Source of the DNA: Cycas panzhihuaensis
Taxonomy: Eukaryota; Cycadophyta
Direction: 5' to 3'
Length of the DNA: 64,000 nucleotides
Assembly (NCBI GenBank): GCA_023213395.1
Contig: CM041465.1
Coordinates: 6,882,001 to 6,946,000 of the forward strand
The notes under the pieces were generated by a model. The model was not told the DNA's origin. It was given only the letters and a program-made list of their open reading frames with translations, and did not search any database. The position numbers and the translations under genes were made by a program. Position 1 is the first letter of the stretch. Each line of letters starts with the position of its first letter. Below are positions 10,770 through 21,587 of the stretch, piece after piece.

Positions 10770-11790
10770 CTATACACCTCACTGAACAAATGTGGCCATG
10801 CCCGAGAGTCAACTTTTCTAAGCATTGTATACAGAGGCCCGCTTCTACTTATTGCTGTGCTTTAGCTTGTGAGATTTAGACTTTTTTCGTTGGGGGTCCC
10901 TCTACTTATTGATTTATTAGAGAATGAGATATGTCATCCAGTCAAGGTCAGGAATGTTAAAAGTTTGTATGAGGGTAAGTTGCATCATCAAATCAAGGAC
11001 AGGGCCACTGGACGTCTGTCTATCAAGATCGAGAGTACCATGGGATGTCTTTTCAAGTGTACACAGATCTTTTACCTACAAACTCTACCTCTACTGCCTT
11101 TTCATTCTAATAACTCCCTTGAGAGAAGGCAAGGATAATATCTTAAGACACATCTGAATACAGTCCTGGAGCCCTGCTACATAGGTATCAATTTACATTT
11201 GCTTATCTAGATTTTGACCTTGGGGACATCGATTGAATAGTGCTTGGAATTCATTTGTAAATGACTCTACAGATGATGATTGCTTAAGCCTGGTCAATTG
11301 AGTGAAGAATGAGTGACTCCATGTATCCTCATACTACTCGAAAAAATAGTTTGTGAAGTGCTGCCATGATTGAGTTAAAGGGTACTCTTTTTTCCACTAA
11401 TTAAACTAGTGATATACTTTCCCATCTAAATGGATAGAGGCATACAATAGTTGATCATCTTCAGTCATTAGATGGAGGGCAAAGTAGGATTCTAATTTAC
11501 TTATCCAACGACAAGTTCTTTCTCTGTTCAGATTATGATTAAAAGTTGGAATATTGATTTTATGGTGAAATGATTGTGGCTAGCACGGGGGCAGCGGTGG
11601 CAGTGGCAGTGGTACAGGACCTGCTTGATGAGAGGAAAGTTGTGCTGCCATTTATACCATTTTATTTTAATTTGAAGTGATTTGTGTTGTTATCTATGCC
11701 ATCTAGGATATAATAGAAGCCGTGTCAGACTTTGATGCTAAATTTAACATGTCATCTTTTACCTCTTACACTTCTATCTTAACTTCTTGT
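10770..11790 (-). pseudogene. Gyp-G gag with zinc knuckle
   Basis: The capsid-like part reads RWISKLESYFALHLMTEDDQ, YASIHLDGKVYH, WKKEYPLTQSWQHF and FFTQLTRLKQSSSVESFTNEF between about 11,230 and 11,530, typical of chromovirus Gag. A knuckle-like CIQCLEKLTLGHGHIC lies near 10,790-10,840. A helical N-terminal stretch precedes it up to about 12,007. Gag packages element RNA. Several stops are present. Confidence 0.8.
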
Positions 11791-11983
11791 TGTAATGTGG
11801 TAAATTAATTTTCCAAAAGTGAGATTCGGTTACCTTGAGTTGGAGTCGTGATGATTGTAGAAGGTGTTTAAAGAATAAGGGACTAATTAGAAGAAAAGAA
11901 TTTATGAAGAGGGATGAGTAAGATAGAATTGAAGTTATAAGAAATTGGGATGAAAAGATGAGAGGGAAAGGGGAGGGAATGGG

Positions 11984-12788
11984 GTGTCTATAGATAGTTG
12001 TCCCCAAAAATTTTGTTGTTGTTGTTGTTGTTCTTCTTTTTTAATGAGAACAAAAAAGCTTTTTTTTTTTTTTTTTTTTAGGACAAATAAAAGCTTCTTC
12101 TTCTTTTTTTCCTTTTTTTTTGTTTATTTTTTTTTTTCCTCATTTTTTTTCTTTTATCTGTTTTGTTCTATACTGGTACTAGTTTACTTACTGCGAGTAT
12201 TTAAAGCACCGATGCAACATTGATCAGAATAGGTAGTGGGCCCTGATAGAAGGCTTCCTAGGAGATTACGGTCAATCTCACTGGCCACAAATGCTGTCTA
12301 AGCGAGTACCGCTCTCTATAATCGCAACCATTACTTGAAAGAAATAACTACTGAAATCCCAGCCATGGATTTACCTCAAAACGATAGCTCTTTATATACA
12401 CTCAAGGAAAGGAAATCTAATGTGGGATGGGGCCATTGCCCATTTCACTAGCAAACATTCTAGATAGATACTTTGGGGTTTCTGTGGTACTTCTCACAAT
12501 GAGTTTTAGGGCTTATACCCAAGCATTTCCCACAGTTAAGTGGATGGGGATTTACCCTTATCTGGATTTGCAATACAATGTTTTGGTCATAAAAGAACAG
12601 GAAGAATTTATTATAGAATTGGCCCTATCGAGTGTTGAGCTTTGTTGAAAATCTCCATCTGAATAATAGGCAACCCAATACTTTTACTACTTTCTGATCA
12701 CCAAGATCTGAGTGGGTGAGGTGAGAGCATATGGTAGGTAAGTGTGAAAGGGGAAAAATATTGCATCAAATTGGCCCTAAAAGGTGGC
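11984..12788 (-). other. Gyp-G leader with A-rich tract
   Basis: Between the PBS and gag. On the minus strand 12,010-12,160 is an A/AAG-rich run, seen as poly-T on the plus strand with 19 T at 12,061-12,079. The 79-codon plus-strand ORF here is a low-complexity artefact of that tract. The remaining 12,170-12,788 shows no gene. Confidence 0.6.
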
Positions 12789-12800
12789 TCTAATACCACT
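12789..12800 (-). other. Gyp-G primer-binding site
   Basis: The minus strand reads AG then TGGTATTAGAGC right after the 5' LTR. This is the common plant initiator tRNA-Met site (TGGTATCAGAGC) with one change. Confidence 0.85.
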
Positions 12801-12952
12801 TGTAATGTATCTTCCACAATAAAGAACTCCAAAGAGAGAAATGTTAAGCACCAAAGAGAGCCAAAAGAGATAATTGATCACCAAAGAGACCAAACTTCTT
12901 TTCTCTTAAGTAATGAATTACAATGAAGACCTGAGAGGGTATATATAGTGCT
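12801..12952 (-). repeat. Gyp-G 5' LTR, truncated
   Basis: Matches the first 150 bases of the 3' LTR, including the TATATATA box at 12,941-12,948. It lacks about 330 bases. At 12,953 the sequence changes abruptly to Gyp-A integrase. The deletion must have happened after insertion, because the missing host integrase segment lies on the same side. Confidence 0.8.
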
Positions 12953-13300
12953 CCATCATAGTTAAGATAAACTTGTGTTGCGATGAAGAAGGAGGGGTTA
13001 TGGCCCCAATAAGGCCTAATCCCTATTAGGAAAATGGACATAGAGAGTTAATAGGGTATAGGGCCTTACAAGGTAAATGGATGATGTTGGCATGCTCCTA
13101 ACACCTAAGATATTGTAAAGCATAGCCATGAGCATCTTTGAAAAGGGACAACCAATAGTAACCCATGCAAAGGATCCTTTGGGCCATGGATTAGCCCCCA
13201 AAGTGCCCCCTACAAATGTCGTTATGGCATTTGCGAAGTATCTGGTTCACCTCACCAGGGTTGATGAAGCCAAGGAGGACCCCATCGAAATATCTTCTAT
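12953..13300 (-). pseudogene. Gyp-A integrase, N-terminal part
   Basis: The minus strand has RRYFDGVLLGFINPGE, then CHNDICRGHFGG and a frame with LCMGYYWLSLFKDAHGYALQYLRC. These are the H-H-C-C zinc-binding region of gypsy integrase. GLGLIGAITPPSSSQHKFIL at about 12,965-13,025 is the start of the catalytic core, where the first Asp of the triad has become G. The reading stops at 12,952 at the Gyp-G 5' LTR. Together with 6,128-6,830 it makes a split integrase lacking its central core. Confidence 0.78.
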
Positions 13301-14995
13301 ATAACACCTTCTCTATAAGGAGGTACTACCTAGCAGTGGCCCTAACACATGACCTTACTTTGTCACTAGTATTAGGATGATACTATTAGTTAGTAAGGTA
13401 GCACACAATATCCCCATACTATTCACTATCAACCAATGGATGGGGGGATGAGTCTTGAACAAAAAGGATAGGCTCATCTGATAGAGAATCATCAATAGGA
13501 GTGTTTGAAGAGTTAGGGATGGAGGTGTCAGCTAACTGCTCAACGATCACCATCCCCTTCTTTGACTTCCTATTAATGATTTAGAGATCATATTCTTAAA
13601 GGAAGATGACCCACCTACTAGTCCTGCCAGTCAAGTTAGATCAGGTTAGGAGATATCTCAAGGGATCAGATTGGATGATCACTTGAGTGGTGTTACTAAG
13701 TAAGTAATGTCGAATTTCTTGGTTTTATGAACCAAGGCGAGGCATTCCTTCTTGATAGAGGAATAGTTAAATTCAACAGAAACCAAGGTATAATTGATGA
13801 AATAGATAGCCCTCTCAGTTCTTGAATCATCCTCTTAGGCAAGCATAGCCCCTAAGGATTCATTAATGGCTGAGGTGTAAAGGATAAAAGGTCGATCGAA
13901 GAGAGGAGGCACCAAGATTAGGGCAGAAGCCAAGGCTCTTTTGAGCTCTTAGAAAGCTTCCTTAGCCTTTGGAGACCAAATGAATGGGCCCCCTTTCTTC
14001 AATAAGTTAGTGAGGGGTTTAGCATTTATAGTGAAGTTTGCTAAGAAACACTTAAGGAAGCCCAACCTACCTAAGAACGACTTGCTTTACTATTGAGTCT
14101 TGGGAGGAGGCATATCAAGGATGGCCTTGACTTTATCAGGATCAATCTGGATTCCTTATTTTAAAATAAGCAAACCCAAGAGTTTATTAGTTATTATAGT
14201 AAACACACATTTAAGAGGATTCAAGCTAATATGATATTTGTGACACCTAGTAAAGATGACGTGTTAATCATCAAGATGCTAGGACCTTTTATGCGAAAGA
14301 CCCATCATGTCATCCATGAATACCTCAAGGGTTTTATTTATGAGGTCATGGAAGACAAACTGCATCACCCTTTGGTAAGTGATGCCTATATTTTTGAGTC
14401 CAAAGGGTATCTCTTTGTAAGTGAAGGTACCCCAAGATGTGGTGAAAGCCATTTTATGATAGTCTTCCAGAGAGATTTAGATCTGGTTATACCTAGAGAA
14501 GCTGTCCATCAAGGACATGACTTCGAATCCAACGATTCGATCAATGATTTGATCAATGAAAGATATAGGGAAGTTGTCTTTGGACATTCGTTGTTGATAT
14601 CATAAAAATCAACATATATCCAAATCATTCCATTCTTTTTAGCAACAGGAATAATGTTTGAGACCCACTTAGGGTAATTGATGGAGGTAATCAACCCTAC
14701 ATCTAAGAGTTTCTTAACTTCCATCTTCATGGTGGCAGATAGTTTAGGATAGAGGGGGCACTACTTTTGTCACACAGGGTGAGCGCCCATAATAGTAGTA
14801 AGGTTATGGGTAACAATGGAAGGGTCTATTCCCTTTATGTCAGTGTAATCCCATGCAAAAACATCATGAAACTCATAAAAAAGAAGGGTGTATTCCTTCA
14901 CTTCTTTAGGGGAACACCCCGCTCCCACCTTGATGACCTTACCAGGAGTAAGGATGATATCCTTGGTTACCCCCATGTACATGGCATTCCCTTCC
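13301..14995 (-). pseudogene. Gyp-A reverse transcriptase and Ty3-type RNase H
   Basis: The N-terminal RT linker reads FHDVFAWDYTDIKGIDPSIV (about 14,830-14,890). Fingers and palm show LLDVGLITSINYPKWVSNI and YVDFYDINNECPK (14,590-14,710). The catalytic VFMDDMMGLSHK lies near 14,295-14,330 with both Asp kept. The connection follows with LGRLGFLKCFLANFTINAK. The RNase H part (13,560-13,990) has LYTSAINESLGAMLA, NYSSIKKECLALVHKTKKF and a trailing linker up to integrase. The FAWSYxDxxGIxP-type linker is usual for Tat/Athila elements. Many stops and frameshifts break it. A 124-codon plus-strand ORF at 14,231-14,605 is only its shadow. Confidence 0.85.
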
Positions 14996-15789
14996 TTGAA
15001 ATGAAGGGGGGCTTGGTCAATAAGAAGGGGTGAAGAGGAATTAGATAGACTTAGGTCAGCTAAGGGTGACCCAAGGGCTAAAATCTTCTAGTAACCAAGT
15101 TTATGGTGATTAGGAGGGAGGTTTGGCATAGAGCTTGCTAGATGCTCTAACAAGGTCTTGCCATTCTTAGAGTAATCTACCCCATGGATAGTTATGCTCA
15201 GAGAAGATGGGGGATGAGGAGTAGGAGGAGCGATAGGACCATAGCGGTCGACTCACCACTCAATATAGTTAGGAGACTCTTTAGAAGAGTCGGATGGTGA
15301 CCTCCTGTGATAGGTGATAGGAGGTTCCCCTACCTCACCACTCGAGGAAGAAGATAAGGTAGAAGATGAAGTAAGAAGGGAAGTTGCACAAGAAACGGGA
15401 GTAATGATATGTGACTCAAGAAGAGGACTAGGCTCCTTAATGGAAGAAACTTCAGGTCGGGGCTTGAAATGAAGCAAATTTTCCATACTCGTGTTCAAGA
15501 GGGATACAAGGTAAGGGAGGTCCTCATTCTTACCATCAGACTCATCGTTGCTCAACACAGTGAGGTACCCATAACTCCCTATACTAATAGTGATGAAACA
15601 AATGAGGTTGGAGGAAGAAAGGGAAGGGCCCTCTTCCAAACAAGATGAACTCAGAATGTCGATAGAGAAAGTAAAAGCATGGTTGGATGGGCCCTTGTTG
15701 CCCTTTTCCATGTCACAAACCGCTTGATGGGATGGGTGTGATTGCTTGGTGGGAGAAGGATCCCAGGAAACGACTTTTATTTGTTCTTC
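14996..15789 (-). other. Gyp-A linker between protease and RT, Ser-rich
   Basis: An open minus-strand frame (15,253-15,828) begins in the tail of the protease and continues as a Ser/Pro/Glu-rich stretch without a recognised domain (for example SSSSGEVGEPPITYH). Such poorly conserved linkers are usual upstream of RT in Tat-type polyproteins. Confidence 0.6.
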
Positions 15790-16377
15790 ATAGATGAATT
15801 TGAGTTGTCTCCAACGAGATGAACACATGGCTCTTATTTGATCGAGCTATGGATGTCCCAACAAAAGATTGTAGTCCATGTCTACATCGGGGACCACAAT
15901 GTCAGTGAGGATAATTTTGTCCTTGAGGGTAAGAGGAATGGAAACAGACCTTAAAGGCGTTTTCTCACTACCATCGTAGCCTTGACAATGCCATGGGACT
16001 GGCTCGAGAGCCACTATACCTAGCTCTTGTACGATTCACAAAGGCATAGCATTAACGGAAGAACTGTTGTCTATAATAGTTCTATGAAGAGTACACTCAT
16101 GAGTGTCTATGGATATAGTAAAAGGGTAGTTCCATTGGCATTCCCTTTCACTGGTCAGGGGGAGATCTTTAAGGTTGAATAAGATAATAGATTCACAAAT
16201 TGGGGCAACGCCCAAAGCATGAATGGAAGTGTCGACCAACCCTAAAGTCTCCAGGAGGAGAGCATGCTGCTCTAGATAGCTCCTCAAGATGTCCATCATA
16301 GAAATCCTTATAGCCATGATATGAAGCTCATCGATGATGGAGAAGGGTTTCCCCTTCCTAGTGGGTTGGGAAAGCAC
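15790..16377 (-). pseudogene. Gyp-A aspartic protease
   Basis: The minus strand reads THECTLHRTIIDNSSSVNAMPL at 16,036-16,100. This is the retropepsin active-site block in which D-(T/S)-G has become D-N-S. After frame changes, a block equivalent to (V)PD.D.(D)YN.LLGHPW lies near 15,870-15,910, followed by CSSRWRQLKFIYE. The upstream part of the frame (up to 16,377) is the usual protease N-terminal region. The lost Gly makes it inactive. It sits between gag and RT as expected. Confidence 0.75.
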
Positions 16378-18700
16378 CCTTCAAAAATCATAACGACTGG
16401 GGCCAATATAGATCATCTTGGGGAGTAAGGAAATCTTTGAAGGAGGATTCTCTAAAGGAGGGTCAAGCTGGGAGGAAGAAGAAGCACTTATGGCCTCTTT
16501 GGCTGCTTGAGATTGAGTCAAAGCATACAAAGGTGTGGTCTCAAGTATTTGGATAACTCTCTTTTCCTTATTTTAGGATTAAGAGGGAGAATGGGTTTGA
16601 TGGCAAGAATCAGAAGAAGAGGAAGAATTCCTTATCCCCTTCCCCTTAGCTTGCATAGGGCGAGGGTTAATGGATCTTTCCCTATTTCGATTCCCCCTTT
16701 ACTGGGTATGCTAATCTCATTCCCTATATTTGGGAAAGGGATCCCTATGAACGGGTTGGTCTAGATTGAGCCTAGACACCCATTTAGGAGAGGAGTAATG
16801 ATGTAGGGCAGATTTAGAATGTTACGCCCTACATTGCGAGTCCTCATGGAAGCACTCACCATGAATAGAGCACTATTTCTTCTCTAAGGAAGAGTTCATC
16901 TTCCTTGTTTGAGAAGCATGGGTATTTCCATTCTTAGAAGGCACGACTTGGGAGGCTTGATGAACAGGTTTATGAGATGTTGGCGATGAAGGAGGGACTT
17001 GGAGTTTGAGCTCCTTCATCATACATTTGAGAGAATATATTATATAAGTCAATGGGTCCAAAGTCTTCTCCGTTGAATGGGTTGAAGACTTGGAAGGTTG
17101 TTGAGTTTTGGAGTTGCAAGATGAAGGGGGTGCCTCATGTCATTGGGATGACCTGAGAGGTTTCTTAAGAACCGCTTAGATCTTAATAGCCTCCAGAGTT
17201 AAACATTTAGCTATAGTGGAGTCACATGTTGTTGCCTCCATCTTGAGGACCTCAACATGTACTTCAAGATGAAGGGCATTTATAAAAAGATTCCTTTTTA
17301 ACTCCTTAGGCAAGGTTGCCTTCATGCAGTGAAGGAGATTATGAAAACACTTAACAAAGTCGTGATTCATTTCTTTGTGACCTCATTTGAGGGCTAAGAG
17401 AGACTTCATTCCACCCTTGAAGGGGTGAGGAATATCAAAGTAGTTGATGAACTCATCTACGAGCTATTAGAATGAGTGAATGGAATGTGCGGGAAGGAGA
17501 TAAAAACCACTTGAGGGAATCACCTTGTAAGGAACACGAGAAGAGTTTCATCAAAATATGATTGTAAGCCTAATAGTCGATGCACATCATAGAAAAGCTC
17601 TTGACATATTCTATTAGGTCTTGAGTGGAGGTCCCATCGAACTTAGGTACCTTAGGAGGATGAGGCAGTGGGTTAGTTCTTAATGCCTTGATGGACAAGG
17701 GGGTTAACCTATAATCCATAAAGGGATGGGCCCTTGGTTGAACTATTGGGTTAATAAAGGACAAAAGAGGAGGTGGGCAATGATGCCTGAATCCTTGGGA
17801 GGTTTGACCAAAAAGTGGATATGAACTTCCCACTTAGTGGGAGGGGACTAATCCTAGGTGTGAGGGGACTAGAAGAGAGGTGGATGGGTAGGAAGGACCC
17901 ACCCCCCCTTGAGGATATGCCCCTTGTTGAAAGGGGACTTAGGAAATGGTGCCTTAAGGAGGGACTTATCCTCCTTATGAAGGCACCACATAGGAAGAGA
18001 TGTAAGAAGAAGGAATGGATGGGTGCAAGACTAGATTTTTCCCATATGGGCCATCGATAGGTGGTGCGATACCATATGGGTGAAAGGGGCCTATCCTATA
18101 GATGGGAAGAGGATTCCCTTTACCATGCCCCCATGGTTGGGAGGTGTATCCTAGGGGCATGTAAAGAGATGAATCCTTGAGATGAGCTTGGGGGCGCATG
18201 GGAATTTATCCCACGTGGCTAAACGTAGGGGAACACATAGGCTCCCTAGGTCTAATGGAAGTTGGATGAACCACAGTTGGTTGGGGCATGGTTGCTTGAC
18301 TAGGAGGAGGTATACTCAACTCAAGTTAGGAAGAGGGCATACCTTAGGTGGCTCCTAAAGAATACGAGCCACTAGAAGAAGAAGGAGCAATGAGAGACAG
18401 CCTCATTATAGATAGTAAAATTGAGTAGGATGAGTATAAGGGTGTGGATGTGGAGGAGGAGGGCACCACGCTTCGTAAGATGCTTTCTAACCACTTGGGA
18501 GGTGGTTCAAGGCTAGTTGCTTGGAAGCACTTATTAAGTGCTTCCATCATATCTACAGGAGGGGTTCCCACCTGCTCATATGAGGTTAAAGGATCCTCAT
18601 ATAAAGTGGACCCCATAAGGCGATCCTCATGGGCGTTGTCACTAAGATGGTGATACCCTGTAGGGGAAGAAGCTTCCATATCGTGAGTGGAAAGATGATG
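16378..18700 (-). pseudogene. Gyp-A gag
   Basis: The minus strand reads PKVPKFDGTSTQDLIEYVKSF at 17,590-17,660, then FVKCFHNLLHCMKATLPKEL and LFINALH (17,270-17,370). This is the capsid pattern of Tat-type Gag. A knuckle of the form C-x2-H-x4-H-x4-C (CSIHGECFHEDSQC) is read at about 16,810-16,860. That CHHC type is seen in some plant gypsy Gag proteins instead of CCHC. An N-terminal portion at 18,344-18,679 (PPVDMMEALNKCFQAT) may also belong. Numerous stops. The exact start is not clear. Confidence 0.75.
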
Positions 18701-19092
18701 GACATGCAGGTGCTCTTGATCACCCAGATGGAAGATAGGGTCTTTACCCTCTTGGGTGGGACCTTGGAAAGAACTTGAAGGTTATTGGGTTTCAGAAATG
18801 TAGGTGTAGTATGCCCAATCTAAAGAGAATTCCTCTATAGCTAATTCAGAATCAGACAACGGAAGGGGGGAATAAGGTGAGTCTTCTAGAGAAGGAGGGA
18901 GACCTCACAAATGATGAGAAAATTATTGCATACAAGGCCTTCCTAAGATTTGGAAGAAAGAGGGATAACAAAATGAACGATGTTGGGGGTTACCCAATGA
19001 ATCGAGAAGGATTACCAAAGGAGAGATAGTACCAATAGAAAGGAGACTAGGATAGACCCTTTACTAACGAGTCCCTAGTATGGTCAGTAGTG
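18701..19092. other. Gyp-A leader between PBS and gag
   Basis: No clear domain. This is probably the untranslated leader and the decayed start of gag. Confidence 0.45.
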
Positions 19093-19114
19093 GAAGCGCA
19101 CTTGTGGGGGTCAC
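19093..19114 (-). other. Gyp-A primer-binding-site candidate
   Basis: The minus strand reads TTTGGTGACCCCCACAAGTG just after the homology to the other family LTRs ends. The TTTGG(C/T)GAC form resembles gypsy LTR-PBS junctions. Which tRNA it pairs with is not known from the sequence. Confidence 0.4.
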
Positions 19115-20831
19115 CAAACGCAAGGGGATCAAGCCTATACAATTGGTAATTACGAGGCTAAAGGATCCTTAGAAGTAGAAGAAAGGATTACTTGCAAAGG
19201 GCATCTGTGCATCAAAATGCAAGTTTGAAGACCCATAAATAGTGCATAAACCTTCCTTTATGATGAGCACCTTCTCAGATTCAAGATGGGCAAGGGGCTC
19301 CCTCGATTGCTAAGTAGCCTAAAAAGGGACTCTCCTATTTTGACTAGAGGAGGAAAGAGAGATGAGATGAAAAGGCACCTTTCCTAAGAAGGAGGAAAAA
19401 AAGGAAGCATACCCTAATGGAGACGAGGGGCACCTATGGACAAGAAATGAGCAGTGAGATAATGAAGATGCAAAGAGGAGGTTGGGTAGAAGGTGCCAAC
19501 GCCTTAGGCAGGTAGTTAGATGTGTAAGATGCTATGCGATATACTTTTTATTTTGTTTTATGATGAATAACATAATGTTATGAAGCACTGCTATTACTGA
19601 TTTATTGCAAATCAAAAGAAGAAGGAAAAGAATAATAATACTCTCTTTTGATTCTCGCCTCTCTCTCTTTTCTTTTACGAATGACAATAAAAACAAAGGA
19701 ACTAAGAAGGCAAGAATTTGTATGAAGAGAATGCAACAACTAGTTTAAACTACCCTAGTAGTGCATGGGAAAGAAAAGTAGTGATATAGGAGCTTACTTT
19801 CCTTTGTATCCTTACCTTAATAGATGTAAGAGTCATGCAAAAGAAGGGGACGAGGATGCGACAAAGGTGGGAAACTGTTTCACTAGTGAGGTTAATGCCT
19901 ACAAGTGCAAAGGGCTTATTTCTTCCTCCAATGAGTGTAAATTAAGCAATCTACAAACAAAAAAGTATATGCAACCTTTCGTTTTCTCTTTTTCTTTAGG
20001 GAGAGGGGGAGAAGAATGAGAAAAAAGGTAAGGTAGGAAGAGGTTCACCTAGAACTGAGACGGCTAGTGTAGCAAACCCTTCTCCTTTCTCACAATCCTC
20101 TTTCACCCACTTAGCACTCCTCACCTTGGTTGGTATTGTAAGAGAGATACCGACGGGGCTTCCTTACCTTCCCTAAGATCTAGTGTAGAAAAAAACCAAA
20201 AAGAAAAGGAGATACAATGAAAAAGAAAGTTTAAAGTAAAGTAGTGAAAATAAAAGGAATATCCATACTTTCCACTGTGATCTTTGCTTGCTTCAATAGC
20301 GAGACTTGCATAATAAATTGATTTCCCCTCTCACAGGTGCTAGGTATACATGAGAGCCAGTATGCATTTGTATATGTATGTGTATGCTTGCTAAAAGAAA
20401 AGAATGTAATATTATATAAATGCCTTTTAAATAAGCACAATGTGTGATTCAAACTTTACTCTATATGTATGTAAAGTGCTCAAACAATTATGGGGAGAAA
20501 GAGGGAGAGAAAGGGAGAGAAAGATAGTCTCAGAATGGCCAGCCCTCCTAGTAAGGCACCTCCACATGCCCAGTTCTCTAAACTAGTGGATCAAGCAAGA
20601 AGTTATGGCTTCCAAGTAATAGGAAAGTTGACAAAGTTTGTAAATAATAAAAGTTACAAAAAATAAAAAAGCTACAATGTTGCAAAAGTTACAATATGCA
20701 ACTTTTACAAGATTTACAAGATAAGGCTAGAAATTTACAAACTACAAAGACTTGCTGCAAAAATCAAATTCTAATTTTGTATAAGAGTTAGTTGCAAGAA
20801 ACTGTTAATGCTACTACTAGAGGAATCCCTT
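19115..20831 (-). repeat. Gyp-A 5' LTR, downstream part
   Basis: On the minus strand this aligns with 22,960-24,771 of the plus-strand family LTR and with the solo LTR at 53,999-56,560. Shared runs include GGCCATTCTGAGxCTA, AAGGTAAGGAAGCCC..., CAGTTCTAGGT and TTATGGGTCTTCAAACTTGC. The first part of the same LTR lies at 24,772-26,001. The two parts are separated by the inverted insertion. The leader-like, pyrimidine-rich content is typical of a long R/U5. ORFs here are not genes. Confidence 0.7.
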
Positions 20832-20834
20832 GTT

Positions 20835-21510
20835 GAGAAGACAAGGTCCCAACCCTTCTACTGCCACCAAGATTTAAACTATTCTTGCAACTAGTTACAG
20901 GAATCGAAACTAAAATTTAACATGCAAGTTCTTAAAACCATAGATAAAATAATAAAATGAACAAGAAGCCAAGCATCATATATACACCTGATATAATGTG
21001 GTAAAACCCTAGCAGTGTGCTAGGGAAACATCCACACAAGAAAGGTATCAATATTTATTGTCAAAGAATGGAGAAAATGTATATAATCCTATAGCAGAGT
21101 GCTCACAACAACAACAATCAGCCGCCCAACTTCCCATAATATATTGAACACTATCAACATAAAGAAAAATTCCCTAAATTGAGCTACATGAGAGGGTCAT
21201 CCAAGGCACAAATCTCAACTGTAGAATTTAGGGTATTTTGAGTGAACGACCATGGTTCTCTTTACAATTTAATATACTTTCCAGTGCTAATTTTTTTTGG
21301 GGTCGGGGGCTATCGCCCCCAAACCCCCTCTTTGCAGGGGGCATTCCACGTCCCTCGCACCCCCCTGGCCAAGGGGGATCTCGCCCCCCTTGGAACCCCT
21401 TGAGGAAGGTTTGGGGGGGAAACCACACTGCCAACCTATCAAAATTTTAGCCTCTTAACCATTATTATCACATTACCTAACATCCCTTCCCCTAAGGGTT
21501 TATGGGTGTA
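20835..21510 (-). repeat. Y block, second copy
   Basis: Reverse-orientation partner of 2,641-3,345. It keeps the G/C-run hairpin (about 21,369-21,393), the GTGTGGATGTTTCCCTAGCACACTGCTAGGG run and TTGGTGGCAG at the distal end. The homology stops at CCTTGTCTTCTC.AACA. Unlike the first copy, no mobile-domain-like ORF follows it. Confidence 0.65.
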
Positions 21511-21587
21511 CAAGATAGGTATAGGGTGAGAAAAGTTACAGAGGATAGGGGGTTGCCCTAGAGGAGATGGCCAAGAGGGTCAGAACC

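Larger units (their letters stand above)
6831..12952 (-). mobile_element. Gyp-G: chromodomain Ty3/gypsy (chromovirus) inserted in Gyp-A integrase
   Basis: Minus-strand element with a 485-bp 3' LTR (6,831-7,315), polypurine tract, integrase with chromodomain, RNase H, RT, protease, gag, A-rich leader, tRNA-Met PBS (12,789-12,800) and a truncated 5' LTR (12,801-12,952). The two LTRs align almost without change over their first 90 bases and both carry a TATATATA box. The 5' LTR stops after about 150 bases. A deletion has removed the remaining LTR together with part of the host integrase gene, so no TSD can be checked. The five bases left of the element are GAAGT. The order protease-RT-RNase H-integrase-chromodomain identifies a plant chromovirus. 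All coding parts are broken by stops. Confidence 0.85.

Noticed and set aside
11984-12223. Plus-strand ORF rich in Cys and Phe
   Set aside because: Produced by poly-T and TTC runs in the Gyp-G leader; low complexity, no domain.
14231-14605. A 124-codon plus-strand ORF
   Set aside because: It is the exact shadow of the Gyp-A reverse transcriptase on the other strand, whose VFMDDM block is readable there.
15253-15828. 191-codon minus-strand ORF as a stand-alone Ser-rich protein
   Set aside because: It continues from the protease and leads to RT in Gyp-A, so it is a polyprotein linker.
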